From NCBI GenBank assembly GCA_024707325.1, contig JANPZY010000001.1, positions 2,356,501-2,420,500 on the forward strand: DNA of 64,000 bases, given 5' to 3'. This DNA is from Opitutus sp. (GTDB taxonomy: Bacteria > Verrucomicrobiota > Verrucomicrobiia > Opitutales > Opitutaceae). The notes under the pieces are model-generated. The model was not told the DNA's origin and made no database searches. It saw nothing but the letters and a program-made list of their open reading frames with translations. The translations under genes and the position numbers were made by a program. This document shows positions 36,078 through 44,831 of this stretch, piece after piece (positions within the stretch are counted from its first letter, which is position 1; each line of letters begins with the position of its first letter).

Positions 36078-36728
36078 ATGGAGTTCCTTCCGCACCTCTT
36101 CGAACAGAACAAGGTCTGGGCTGACGAGATCCGGGCCCGCGATCCGCAGTTTTTCGAGAAGCTCTCGCGTCAGCAGCACCCCGAATATCTGTGGATCGGA
36201 TGCTCTGACAGCCGCGTGCCGGCGAATGAGATTCTGGGTCTGTTGCCCGGCGAGGTGTTCGTGCACCGTAATATTGCCAACGTGGTCGTGCACACGGATC
36301 TGAACTGTCTGAGCGTCCTCCAATACGCGGTGGACGTGCTGAAGGTGAAGCACGTGATGGTCGTCGGTCACTACGGCTGCGGCGGCGTGCGTGCGGCGTT
36401 GCGCTGCGATCGCGTCGGGCTGGCGGACAACTGGCTGCGTCACGTGCAGGACGTGCGGCTGAAGCACGAGGGCTGCTTGTGCGGAATCAATTCGGAGTCG
36501 GACCAGATCGATCGCCTCTGCGAACTCAACGTGATCGAGCAGGTGCAGAATCTCAGTCTGACCACGGTGGTGCGCGATGCGTGGGATCGCGGGCAAGCGC
36601 TCACGATTCACGGCTGGGTTTATGGCCTGCGCGATGGGCGTCTGCGCGATCTTCATTGCGCGGCCGACAGCGCAGCCGGAGCCGACGAAGCCTATCGTCG
36701 CGCGATCGCGAAGATGCGCGTCGAGTGA
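36078..36728 (+). CDS. can: beta-class carbonic anhydrase
   Basis: 216-aa zinc enzyme interconverting CO2 and bicarbonate. The zinc ligands are in WIGCSDSRVPANEI (Cys, plus the Asp-Arg dyad) and VVGHYGCGGVRAAL (His and Cys). The domain matches E. coli Can in length and in the late TIHGWVYGLRDGRL. ATG at 36078 was chosen because the upstream 38 in-frame codons translate repeat and leader sequence. It is convergent with the MCP/Cache gene seven bases away. Confidence 0.94.
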   Translation: MEFLPHLFEQNKVWADEIRARDPQFFEKLSRQQHPEYLWIGCSDSRVPANEILGLLPGEVFVHRNIANVVVHTDLNCLSVLQYAVDVLKVKHVMVVGHYGCGGVRAALRCDRVGLADNWLRHVQDVRLKHEGCLCGINSESDQIDRLCELNVIEQVQNLSLTTVVRDAWDRGQALTIHGWVYGLRDGRLRDLHCAADSAAGADEAYRRAIAKMRVE

Positions 36729-36735
36729 GTTTCGC

Positions 36736-37833
36736 TCACGCGTCGGTCTGCGCGGTCAACTCCTCGACGATGAGCGAGTGCCAGCCGGTGCGGTAGGTTT
36801 CGAAGCCGGGCGATTGGGCGTGCGCGACGAGAAGCGTGCGCCCGCTGGTGGTGATGACCTGGCTCGATTTCTTCGTGGCGAAAAGCGCGGAGCGATCGGG
36901 CAGCTCGATGCGTTCTTCGAGAATCCGGTCGCGCGAATCGGCGAGCACGTTGCCCGCGTCGTCGACGATGCACGTGCGCGTGACGGAACGTTTCGATTCT
37001 TCGATGGGCGTTTCGTGCATGATGCGTTGCGCGAGACCGTCCCAATTGAAAACCACGCCGAGCACGCCGAGGAGTTCGCCGTTGGCGTCGCCACCGCGGC
37101 AGACGCGGCACGAGTAAACGAGTGCGCGGCGGTCTTTCACGAGCGGTGAGACGTGGACGGTTTGGAAACCAAACTCATCGCCGCTGCGCGTCGCGATGGC
37201 GGACTGGAACCACGGTGCCTGACTGCAATCGGTGCCGACGACCGGATAGGTGTCGGGACGCCCGTTGGCGACGAGGACGCCGTTGGCATCGGCGATCACG
37301 ATGTCGAAGTAAACGGTGTAGGCTTTGAGGATCACGCCGAGTCGCTGCGAGGCGAACGAGAGATTTGTGGGCGTGGGTTGCGCGAGCGCAGCGACGACGG
37401 CGGCGTCAGTTGCCCACCAGCGGCAATCGCACGAGCGCTCGTAGAGATTACGATCGATGAGATCGATGTTGGTGAGCGCGAGATCGGCGAGGCGCGTGCC
37501 GCGGACTTCGGTGGCGAGGCGGTGACTGACCTCGGCGAGCTCCATGACGACGGCCTCGGATTGCTCCTCGAGTTTCTGGGCGGCGCGCTGCGTGCGATCG
37601 GAGAAACTCACCATCTCTTCGGCGACGACGGAGAACGCGCGCCCTGCTTCGCCGGCGCGGCCGGCCTCGATCTGGGCGTTGATGGAGAGCACGCGTGCCT
37701 GAAGATTGATATCGGAAATCTCCTGGATTGAACCGCGGATGCGGTTGCGCAGGAGCGAGGCGAGGGCGCTGATGCGCTCAGGCGTGGCGGCGTTGGAGGC
37801 GGGGTTTTCGACGGTCGCTGGGGTGGTCGACAT
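36736..37833 (-). CDS. soluble MCP-signalling/Cache sensor protein
   Basis: 365-aa protein with no membrane helix. Residues about 20-110 look like a short methyl-accepting signalling stretch: SIQEISDINLQARVLSINAQ, then GRAFSVVAEEMVSFSDRTQRA, the MCP hairpin-tip-like block. A Cache-like sensor follows: DIVIADANGVLVANGRPD, AIATRSGDEFGFQTVHVSPLV and ELLGVLGVVFNWDGL. A CDCRWW motif near the junction could bind a metal or heme. This order (signalling first, sensor last, cytoplasmic) reverses the usual receptor layout. ATG at 37833 has GGAGAGG just upstream; ATG at 37845 is possible. Confidence 0.78.
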   Translation of the reverse strand: MSTTPATVENPASNAATPERISALASLLRNRIRGSIQEISDINLQARVLSINAQIEAGRAGEAGRAFSVVAEEMVSFSDRTQRAAQKLEEQSEAVVMELAEVSHRLATEVRGTRLADLALTNIDLIDRNLYERSCDCRWWATDAAVVAALAQPTPTNLSFASQRLGVILKAYTVYFDIVIADANGVLVANGRPDTYPVVGTDCSQAPWFQSAIATRSGDEFGFQTVHVSPLVKDRRALVYSCRVCRGGDANGELLGVLGVVFNWDGLAQRIMHETPIEESKRSVTRTCIVDDAGNVLADSRDRILEERIELPDRSALFATKKSSQVITTSGRTLLVAHAQSPGFETYRTGWHSLIVEELTAQTDA

Positions 37834-38015
37834 CGGCCTCTCCATTGGCATTTCTCGCGCCAGACAAATCAGCGGGACCGCGGAATTACGCGGACGAATA
37901 TTTCGCGAACGCACCGCAAAGGGAAACTTACAGAGCAGCGCAAGCGATTGGAGATTGAGGGCCGAGCGCGGGTTTTTCGCCGGCCAGGCGAGACCACGTT
38001 GCCAAAACCAGGCAA

Positions 38016-38046
38016 TAAAAACGCCCGCAGCTCGAGGCCGCGGGCG
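38016..38046 (-). terminator. rho-independent terminator of efp
   Basis: A 7-bp stem CGCCCGC/GCGGGCG (38022-38028 with 38040-38046) and loop, followed on the minus strand by a T-rich run, 27 bases beyond the efp stop codon. Confidence 0.8.
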
Positions 38047-38072
38047 CGTTGAGGAATGGACTGTCGGTGCGC

Positions 38073-38630
38073 TTAGGCGCGACCGAGATAGCTGCCGTCG
38101 TTGGTGTTGACGCGGATGATCTCGCCTTCCTTGACGAAGAGCGGGACCTGCACGACGAGACCGGTTTCGAGCTTGGCGGGCTTTTGCACGTTGCTGGCGG
38201 TGTCGCCCTTGATGCCATCGGCGGACTCGACGACCTTGAGCGCAACGGAAGAGGGGAGATCGACGGAGAGCGGGCGCTCGTCGACGAAGAGCACGTCCAC
38301 CTTGCCGCCGACCGCGAGGTAGTTCTTCACGTCGCCGAGGGTCTGCTCGGTGAGCTCGATCTGCTCGAACGTGTCCGGATCCATGAACGCATAGGTGCCG
38401 CGATCAACGTAGCTGAACTCGAGCGTCTTCTTCTCGGTCGGAAGCACCTCGATGGTGTCGGTGGAGGCGAAACGCTGGTCGAGGGCTTTGCCGTAACGCA
38501 GATTACGCATCTTGATCTGCACAAAGGCGCGGAGATTGCCCGGCGTGCGATGCTGGGTTTCCATGACGAGGTGGGGCTCGCCGTTGAACTTGATGACTTG
38601 GCCTTTGCGGATGTCGTTGGCTGCGGGCAT
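38073..38630 (-). CDS. efp: translation elongation factor P
   Basis: 185-aa three-domain EF-P that relieves ribosome stalling at polyproline. The N-terminal KOW-like domain has DIRKGQVIKFNGEPHLVMET and the end shows GDTASNVQKPAKLETGLVVQ. The tip of domain I reads RTPGNLRAFVQIKMRNL: at the position of the E. coli modified Lys34 (PGKGQAF) there is Asn, so neither EpmA lysylation nor EarP rhamnosylation would apply at this residue. It is transcribed alone, with a terminator 27 bases after the stop. Confidence 0.95.
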   Translation of the reverse strand: MPAANDIRKGQVIKFNGEPHLVMETQHRTPGNLRAFVQIKMRNLRYGKALDQRFASTDTIEVLPTEKKTLEFSYVDRGTYAFMDPDTFEQIELTEQTLGDVKNYLAVGGKVDVLFVDERPLSVDLPSSVALKVVESADGIKGDTASNVQKPAKLETGLVVQVPLFVKEGEIIRVNTNDGSYLGRA

Positions 38631-38775
38631 AACGAGGTCGTTTGTTGGACGATTTTGCGTTGTTAAAAGGTCGATGGATTAACTGTTGCAATCGGGGGGT
38701 GTCAAGGCCGCGCGCCGGGGGTTTCGGGGCTTGCGCTTTGGGAGGCGTTTTCGAGACTCCGGGGCCAAAATTTCT

Positions 38776-40110
38776 ATGAAACAACGCACTCTTGCGCGCG
38801 AAGTCTCCGTCCAAGGCAGCGCGCTGCACACCGGTGAAGCCGTCACGCTGACGATGAAGCCCGCCCCGGTGGACCATGGTATCGTTTTCAAGCGGATCGA
38901 CCTCAATGGCGCGCCGGAGCTGAAACCGCGCGTCGATCAGGTCACCGACCTCGTGCGCGCCACCACGATCCAGGTCGGGCACGCCAAGATCCACACGGTG
39001 GAGCACGTGCTCAGTGCGTTGCACGGCTGCGGCATCGACAACGTGCTGATCGAGATGAACGCCTCGGAGCCGCCGATCATGGACGGTTCGGCGCGTCCGT
39101 TCGTGAACATGATCCTGCAGGCCGAGCCGGTGGAGCAGGAGAAGGACCGCGAGTATTTCGAGCTCGATGCGCCGGTCTCCGTCACGCGCGGAAACTCGTC
39201 GATCATCGCGTTGCCGAGCGACACGTTTAAGATCTCGTGCACGTCGGCGGACGACCGCGGCATCCACACGCAGCACCTATCGCTCACGATCGATCCGGAC
39301 GTCTACATGACCCAGATCGCCGCGGCGCGGACCTTCACGATCTACGAAGACATCGAGGAGTTGCTGAAGCTCGGAAAGATCAAAGGCGGCTCGCTCGACT
39401 GCGCGGTCGTCATCCGCGGCGACAAGATCATCTCGAAGGAGGGCCTGCGCTTCAAAGACGAGTTCGTGCGCCACAAGATCCTCGATATCGTCGGCGACGT
39501 GCTCCTCCTCGGCCTGCCGCTCAAGGCGCACATCGTCGCGACGCGGCCCGGCCACGCGATCAACGCCGAGCTGACCAAGGCGCTCTACGAAAAACTGCTC
39601 GAGCGGAAGAAGGGGCCGAAAAAGAAGGCCGCGGCTCCCGCCAAAACGCTGCAGCCCGGCGAGACGTCGCTCGATATCAAGCGCATCCTCGAGATGATGC
39701 CGCACCGGTATCCGTTCCTGATGGTGGACCGCGTGATCGAGTTCATCGGCGAGCACGAATTGGTCGCGATCAAGAACGTCACGATCAACGAGCCGTATTT
39801 CCAAGGCCACTATCCCGGCGAACCCGTGATGCCCGGCGTGCTGCAGATCGAGGCGATGGCGCAAGCCGCCGGCTTGCTGCTCCTGCGTCTCGGTTCCAGC
39901 GAGGACAAGACGCCGTTCTTCATGAGCGCGGACAAAGTGAAGTTCCGCAAACCGGTCCGCCCCGGCGACCAGCTCGTGATCAACGCCAAGCTCACCAAGG
40001 TTCGCGGCAACAAACTCGCGGTCGCGGAATCGACCTGCACGGTCGGCGGCAACGTTGTCTCGTCCGCCGAACTGATGTTCGCGGTGGTCGAACAGGGAGC
40101 CCAAGCCTGA
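38776..40110 (+). CDS. lpxC-fabZ: LpxC-FabZ fusion (lipid A / fatty acid)
   Basis: 444-aa bifunctional protein. Residues about 1-290 are LpxC, the zinc UDP-3-O-acyl-GlcNAc deacetylase ([16 protein letters not shown]; zinc His in [37 protein letters not shown] block). A short Lys/Pro linker ([16 protein letters not shown]) leads to FabZ, the beta-hydroxyacyl-ACP dehydratase ([17 protein letters not shown], then [20 protein letters not shown] with catalytic His and Glu). Such fusions are known in Bacteroidota and relatives. It overlaps functionally with lpxA four bases downstream. Confidence 0.96.
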   Translation: MKQRTLAREVSVQGSALHTGEAVTLTMKPAPVDHGIVFKRIDLNGAPELKPRVDQVTDLVRATTIQVGHAKIHTVEHVLSALHGCGIDNVLIEMNASEPPIMDGSARPFVNMILQAEPVEQEKDREYFELDAPVSVTRGNSSIIALPSDTFKISCTSADDRGIHTQHLSLTIDPDVYMTQIAAARTFTIYEDIEELLKLGKIKGGSLDCAVVIRGDKIISKEGLRFKDEFVRHKILDIVGDVLLLGLPLKAHIVATRPGHAINAELTKALYEKLLERKKGPKKKAAAPAKTLQPGETSLDIKRILEMMPHRYPFLMVDRVIEFIGEHELVAIKNVTINEPYFQGHYPGEPVMPGVLQIEAMAQAAGLLLLRLGSSEDKTPFFMSADKVKFRKPVRPGDQLVINAKLTKVRGNKLAVAESTCTVGGNVVSSAELMFAVVEQGAQA

Positions 40111-40114
40111 GCCG

Positions 40115-40900
40115 ATGGCCTCGCGCATTCATCCCACGGCCATCGTGGAATCCGGCGCGCAGCTCGGCGTGGACGTCGAGATTGGCGCGTATGCCTACGT
40201 CGGCGCATCCGTCGTGCTCGGCGATCGCACCCGTGTGCAACATCACGCGACCGTCGACGGCAACACGCACCTCGGCACCGACAACGACATCTTCCCGTAT
40301 GCGTTCATTGGCGGGAAGACGCAGGACCTGAAATACAAGGGCGGTAATCCCGGCCTGCGCATTGGCGACAAAAACGTGTTTCGCGAGTTCGTCACCGTGC
40401 ATTGCGGCACGCCCGATGGCGCGATGACGACCGTCGGTTCGCACAACACGATCCTCGCGTATTGCCACATCGCGCACGATTGCGTGGTGGGAAATCACAT
40501 CATCATGAGCAACTACGCGGGCCTCGCCGGACACGTGACGGTCGAGGACTACGTGGTGATCGGCGCGTATGGCGGCACGCATCAGTTCTGCCGCATCGGC
40601 ACGCATGCGATGCTCGCGGCGTGTGCGAAGCTCGTGCAGGACCTGCCTCCCTATTTCATTGCCGAAGGCCAGCCCGCGACGATCCGGATGTTCAACAAGG
40701 TCGGCCTCGAGCGTCACGGCTTCACGCCCGAGCGCCTCGATCGCGTGAAACAGCTCTACCGCATTCTCTACCGCGACGGTCTCAATCGCACCCAAGCCTT
40801 CGAGAAGATCAAAACGCACGCCAACGCGGACAGCGCAGAGTTTCAGGCGATGCTCACCTTCGCCGCGGCGAGCGAACGCGGGCTCGTGCCCGGCGCCTGA
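40115..40900 (+). CDS. lpxA: UDP-N-acetylglucosamine acyltransferase LpxA
   Basis: 261-aa left-handed beta-helix enzyme for the first step of lipid A synthesis. Hexapeptide repeats run through residues about 5-180, including NVFREFVTVHCGTPDGAMTT, CHIAHDCVVGNHIIMSNYAG with the catalytic His, and the C-terminal helical region (RIMFNKVGLERHG-like). It begins four bases after lpxC-fabZ, so the three activities are co-expressed. A terminator follows 33 bases after the stop. Confidence 0.96.
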   Translation: MASRIHPTAIVESGAQLGVDVEIGAYAYVGASVVLGDRTRVQHHATVDGNTHLGTDNDIFPYAFIGGKTQDLKYKGGNPGLRIGDKNVFREFVTVHCGTPDGAMTTVGSHNTILAYCHIAHDCVVGNHIIMSNYAGLAGHVTVEDYVVIGAYGGTHQFCRIGTHAMLAACAKLVQDLPPYFIAEGQPATIRMFNKVGLERHGFTPERLDRVKQLYRILYRDGLNRTQAFEKIKTHANADSAEFQAMLTFAAASERGLVPGA

Positions 40901-40933
40901 GTAGCTCTGACGTAGGATTCGTTGCTCCTTTCG

Positions 40934-40964
40934 AAAAGCGGTCGAGACGACCGCTTTTCTTTTC
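40934..40964 (+). terminator. rho-independent terminator of lpxC-fabZ/lpxA
   Basis: A perfect 11-bp stem AAAAGCGGTCG/CGACCGCTTTT (40934-40944 with 40948-40958) with a three-base loop and a T/C-rich tail. It could also work on the minus strand, but no minus gene lies nearby. Confidence 0.85.
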
Positions 40965-41044
40965 TCCAAAACTCTCCTGTGCGTTTTCGGCGAATGATCG
41001 AATTCGTGGAGGAGTTGCGCGTTCGACGGTGTTTCACTCTTTCC

Positions 41045-42382
41045 ATGTTTACCCCTCCGGTTTCCTCGTTTGTCCGTTTCGGTTTTCTCGCGCTCGGCGC
41101 GCTTTTGGCGATGCCTTCGTCGGCGCTGCTCGCGCAGAACATGTTTCGTGGCGATCCCGCACACTCGGGCGCTGCGTCGGGGACGGCACCGACGTCGGCA
41201 CCGACGTCGGCGCCGAAGACGAAGTGGGCTTTCAAAACCGGCGCACCCGTGATCGCGTCGCCTTCCCTCGCTGACGGACTGCTCTTCATCGGAAGCGACG
41301 ATAAAAATTTCTACGCCATCGACGCCGCCAACGGCGCGGAGAAGTGGCGCTTCGCCACCAGCGGCCCGGTGCGCTCGACCGCGGCGGTTGTGGGCGGGAT
41401 CGCTTACTTCGGCAGCTATGATGGCGCGTTCTACGCCGTCGATGTGGCGACGGGACAACAGCGCTGGAAGTTCGAGACGGAAGGGGAGCGCAAGTTCACT
41501 GCGCCGGGGTTGCACGGTTTGAAACCGAAGCGACAACTCATCGCCGATCTGTGGGATTGTTATTTGTCGTCACCGACCGTCGTCGAGGGTCGCGTGTTTT
41601 TCGGGTCGGGCGACGGCCACATCTATGCGCTCGACGCCGAAAGCGGCGCGCTGCTCTGGAAACACAAAACCGGCGATGTCGTGCACGCGTCGCCGGCCGT
41701 GGCCGACGGCACGGTGTATATCGGAAGTTGGGACGCGAACTTCTACGCGCTCGACGCCGCGACCGGCGCGGTAAAGTGGAAGCTCCAGACCGGCACCGAT
41801 CCGGAAAACCACAACGCCGAAGGTATCCAGTCTTCCGCTACGATCGCCGACGGCATGGTGTATTTCGGCAATCGCGATTTTCACCTCTACGCCGTCACGG
41901 CTGCCGCCGGTGAGGTGAAGTGGAAAACCAAATACACGTGGGTCAACGCGACGCCCACCGTGCGTGGCGATCGTGTGTTTGGTTCGACTTCGATTCCCGC
42001 GTATTTCTTCGCGCTCGATCGGACGACGGGCACCGAGCTCTACAAAACCGAGGTGAAGTTTCCGGCGTTCGCGTCGCCCACGATCGTCGGCGATCTCGCG
42101 TATGTCGGCACGTTCGGCGGAAAGCTCTTCGCCATTGAAATCGCGACGGGGGCGATCCGCTGGGAGTTTCAGACCGAGGCGTCGAAAGCCAACGTGCACC
42201 ACGCGATGACCGAAACCGGCGAGATCAACTTTCCGGCGATCTTCACGTCGGACTTCTTCGAGCAGCTTCCGTATGCCTTCGATGCGATGCTGAGGCTCGG
42301 TGCGATTCTCTCGTCGCCGGTAGCGCACGACGGTGTGCTCTATTTCGGCAGCGCCGACGGAAACGTCTACGCGCTCGAGTGA
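41045..42382 (+). CDS. secreted PQQ-like beta-propeller protein
   Basis: 445-aa protein with a signal peptide (FVRFGFLALGALLAMPSSALLAQ) and repeated PQQ/BamB-type blades of about 40 residues, for example DGLLFIGSDDKNFYAIDAA, GIAYFGSYDGAFYAVDVATG, GRVFFGSGDGHIYALDAESG, GTVYIGSWDANFYALDAATG and GVLYFGSADGNVYALE at the end. The tryptophan-docking blades could bind a quinone or only scaffold proteins; no catalytic dehydrogenase residues were identified. BamB-like outer-membrane assembly is possible but unproven. It is monocistronic between two terminators. Confidence 0.83.
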   Translation: MFTPPVSSFVRFGFLALGALLAMPSSALLAQNMFRGDPAHSGAASGTAPTSAPTSAPKTKWAFKTGAPVIASPSLADGLLFIGSDDKNFYAIDAANGAEKWRFATSGPVRSTAAVVGGIAYFGSYDGAFYAVDVATGQQRWKFETEGERKFTAPGLHGLKPKRQLIADLWDCYLSSPTVVEGRVFFGSGDGHIYALDAESGALLWKHKTGDVVHASPAVADGTVYIGSWDANFYALDAATGAVKWKLQTGTDPENHNAEGIQSSATIADGMVYFGNRDFHLYAVTAAAGEVKWKTKYTWVNATPTVRGDRVFGSTSIPAYFFALDRTTGTELYKTEVKFPAFASPTIVGDLAYVGTFGGKLFAIEIATGAIRWEFQTEASKANVHHAMTETGEINFPAIFTSDFFEQLPYAFDAMLRLGAILSSPVAHDGVLYFGSADGNVYALE

Positions 42383-42422
42383 GCGCGGCGGCCGGCGGCG
42401 TGGGAAAGGTCTGCAGCCTTGG

Positions 42423-42454
42423 AAAAAAAAAAAGGACGGCTCGGAGAGCCGTCC
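42423..42454 (-). terminator. rho-independent terminator of hisI
   Basis: A 9-bp stem GGACGGCTC/GAGCCGTCC (42434-42442 with 42446-42454) with three-base loop, followed on the minus strand by eleven T. It lies 43 bases beyond the hisI stop and 41 bases beyond the convergent beta-propeller gene. Confidence 0.88.
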
Positions 42455-42496
42455 CTGCCGGCGCCTGCGCGCCAAACTTGTCGCCTGCGTGCGCGC

Positions 42497-42952
42497 TTAC
42501 TTTTTCTTGTAAACCGTCGCGGGGTCGAAAAGCCGCTCGGCGGTGAACTGGAGTTTCAGCGACGGATCGTCGAGGTCGGCGAGCCGGCGGTAGAAGCACG
42601 ACTTGTATCCGTTGTGGCACGACGCGTTGGCCGCGCCGGTTTGCTCGACCTTGATCAGAAGCACATCCTGGTCGCAGTCGGTGCGAAATTCCTTCACGTG
42701 TTGCACGTTGCCGGACTCCTCGCCCTTGACCCAAAGCTTGTTGCGCGAGCGACTCCAGTAAGTCGCCTTTTTCGTCTTCAGCGTGTGCGCCAGCGCCTCG
42801 GCGTTCATGAACGCGAACATCAGCACGTCGCCCGTATGCACATCCTGCGTGATGCAGGGGATCAGCCCATCGGCGCCGAACTTGGGCTGAAGCGTGGTGC
42901 CGAGCTCGATCTCGGCCGTCGTGGTGCGAGCGGGGAAGACGTAGTTGCTCAT
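42497..42952 (-). CDS. hisI: phosphoribosyl-AMP cyclohydrolase HisI
   Basis: 151-aa enzyme opening the adenine ring of phosphoribosyl-AMP in histidine synthesis. Metal-binding residues are visible in EFRTDCDQDVLLIKVEQTG and AASCHNGYKSCFYR-like sequence (three conserved Cys, with Asp-Cys-Asp), and the substrate block is VLMFAFMNAEALAHTLKTKK followed by ATYWSRSRNKLWVKGE. It is a stand-alone HisI with no HisE domain. ATG at 42952 gives family length; the N-terminal extension beyond it is unsupported. Confidence 0.95.
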   Translation of the reverse strand: MSNYVFPARTTTAEIELGTTLQPKFGADGLIPCITQDVHTGDVLMFAFMNAEALAHTLKTKKATYWSRSRNKLWVKGEESGNVQHVKEFRTDCDQDVLLIKVEQTGAANASCHNGYKSCFYRRLADLDDPSLKLQFTAERLFDPATVYKKK

Positions 42953-43062
42953 AACGAACTGCCGACCTTGGGCACCCGGCGCGGCTACGTAAAGCCGCGG
43001 GTGTGTCCTGTGCATCGCACCGTCAAGTTTATGAAAACGCCTTACGGTTGCGGCCCGGCGCG

Positions 43063-43368
43063 CTACTCGGCGAGTCCGCCGAGTTTTCGCAGGTAGGCGT
43101 AGCTATAAAGGCCGGTGCGGTGACCGTCGCTGAAATCGAAACGGATCGCGTAGTTGCCCACGCGCTCCCAGCCGAGCACTTCGACGCCCGGGAAATGTTT
43201 CACGCCGTCGCCGCCGTATTGGTTGCCGAGGATATCGCGTTCGCCCTGCGTCTCGGCGCTCGGCGAGGCGGCGCGGAGTGCTTCGAACGGATGGTAGGTC
43301 TCGGCACCGTCTTCCCACGCGATCGCGACTTCGTGGCCGATGAGTTGGATGTTGGCGGGAGATTTCAT
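43063..43368 (-). CDS. DUF971 domain protein
   Basis: 101-aa protein of the DUF971/GBBH-like N-terminal family: VAIAWEDGAETYHPFEALRA, VEVLGWERVGNYAIRFDFSD and GHRTGLYSYAYLRKLGG are the recognisable blocks. Family members bind iron or occur fused to oxygenases and Fe-S scaffold factors; the function of the stand-alone form is not settled. ATG at 43368. It is divergent from the NDH-2 gene, with 89 bases between starts. Confidence 0.83.
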   Translation of the reverse strand: MKSPANIQLIGHEVAIAWEDGAETYHPFEALRAASPSAETQGERDILGNQYGGDGVKHFPGVEVLGWERVGNYAIRFDFSDGHRTGLYSYAYLRKLGGLAE

Positions 43369-43457
43369 GTGCGATGGGAGGATTTCCGGGAGTGCAGTGG
43401 GAGGCAAATTCTCCGTGCACACGTTGCGAACTCAGCAGCCTGCCGCATCTTGCGCGC

Positions 43458-44786
43458 ATGAAGCGCACCACGGATCTCGCGTTGCCCCATATCATTGTCA
43501 TCGGCGGCGGTTTCGGCGGACTCACGTTTTGCCGAAAATTTCCCGACGGTCTCGCGCGCATCACCCTCATCGATCGCCAGAACCACCACCTCTTTCAGCC
43601 GCTGCTCTATCAGGTCGCGACGGCGGGTTTGTCCGCGGTCGACATCGCGCAGCCGATCCGCGCGATCCTCGCCGACAAGCCCAACTTCCAATCGCTGATG
43701 GCCGACGTCTGTGGCGTCGATCTGCAGAACCGCCGCCTGCAACTCTGCGGTGGACTCGCGACGCATGAGATTCACGACGAGCTCACCTACGACTACCTCG
43801 TGCTCGCGGTCGGTGGCGTCACGAGCTACTTCGGAAACGACGATTGGGCGAAACTTGCGCCCGGTCTCAAGTCGCTCGACGACGCGCTGAAAATCCGTCG
43901 ACAGATCCTCCTCGCGTTCGAGCGCGCGGAAATCGAAACCGACGAAGCAAAACGAAAAGAGCTCATGACCATCGTCGTCGTGGGCGGCGGTCCGACCGGC
44001 GTCGAACTCGCCGGCACGTTCTCCGAACTTTCCCGCACGGTGCTCGTGCGGGATTTTGATCGCATCGATCCGCGGGCGGCGCGTGTGATTTTGATCGAAG
44101 GCACGCGCCGCGTGCTCGCGACGTTTCCGCCCGATCTCTCGGAAAGTGCGGAGCGGCAGCTCAAGAAACTCGGCGTCGAAACCCGCGCCGGCGCGCGCGT
44201 GCAGGCGATCCGACCCGGCGAGGTCGAGTTATCCGACGGCGAAGTGATCCGCGCGGCCAACATCATCTGGAGCGCCGGCGTAGCCGCGTCGCCGCTCACG
44301 CGCAAACTCGGCGTCGAGGTCGATCGCGCGGGTCGCGTGAAGGTCGAGCCCGATCTCAGCCTGCCGGGTTTCCCCAATGTTTTTGCGATCGGCGATATGG
44401 TGACGCTCACTGACAAAAACGGTGTGGTCGTGCCCGGTGTGTCGCCCGCCGCGATGCAGATGGGCAAGCACGCAGCAAAAATCATCGCGCACGAGATCAA
44501 GGAGCAGATTCGGCCTGGTGGCGTCGCGCGCGAAGCGTTCGCTTACCGCGACAAAGGTTCGATGGCCACGATCGGCCGCTCCAAGGCCGTCGCGCAGATC
44601 GGTCGGCTGCATTTCAGCGGTTATCCCGCGTGGCTCGCGTGGCTCTTCGTGCACCTGGTGTTTCTGGTCGGCTTCCGCAGCAAGCTCTCGGTCTTTCTGC
44701 AGTGGACGTATTCATATCTCACCTACCGCCGCGGCGCTCGCATCATTACCGGTGCACACGGCGCGCCTCCGGCCAACTCTGCCTAG
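43458..44786 (+). CDS. ndh: type II NADH dehydrogenase
   Basis: 442-aa FAD-dependent NADH:quinone oxidoreductase. The FAD-binding dinucleotide fold is HIIVIGGGFGGLTFCRKF, the NADH fold is IVVVGGGPTGVELAGTFSEL, and the second FAD loop is VFAIGDMVTL. The C-terminal amphipathic/membrane segment (LAWLFVHLVFLVGFRSKLSV) anchors it to the inner membrane. It would pass electrons to quinone without proton pumping. ATG at 43458 puts the first GxGxxG about 15 residues in. Confidence 0.93.
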   Translation: MKRTTDLALPHIIVIGGGFGGLTFCRKFPDGLARITLIDRQNHHLFQPLLYQVATAGLSAVDIAQPIRAILADKPNFQSLMADVCGVDLQNRRLQLCGGLATHEIHDELTYDYLVLAVGGVTSYFGNDDWAKLAPGLKSLDDALKIRRQILLAFERAEIETDEAKRKELMTIVVVGGGPTGVELAGTFSELSRTVLVRDFDRIDPRAARVILIEGTRRVLATFPPDLSESAERQLKKLGVETRAGARVQAIRPGEVELSDGEVIRAANIIWSAGVAASPLTRKLGVEVDRAGRVKVEPDLSLPGFPNVFAIGDMVTLTDKNGVVVPGVSPAAMQMGKHAAKIIAHEIKEQIRPGGVAREAFAYRDKGSMATIGRSKAVAQIGRLHFSGYPAWLAWLFVHLVFLVGFRSKLSVFLQWTYSYLTYRRGARIITGAHGAPPANSA

Positions 44787-44831
44787 CCGGTTTTGATTGT
44801 CCTGCCAGAGTAGACACTTACCATTTTAGCG

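Noticed and set aside
38776..40110. LpxC-FabZ fusion as novel
   Set aside because: The fusion is well known in several phyla; it supports the taxonomic guess but is not new.
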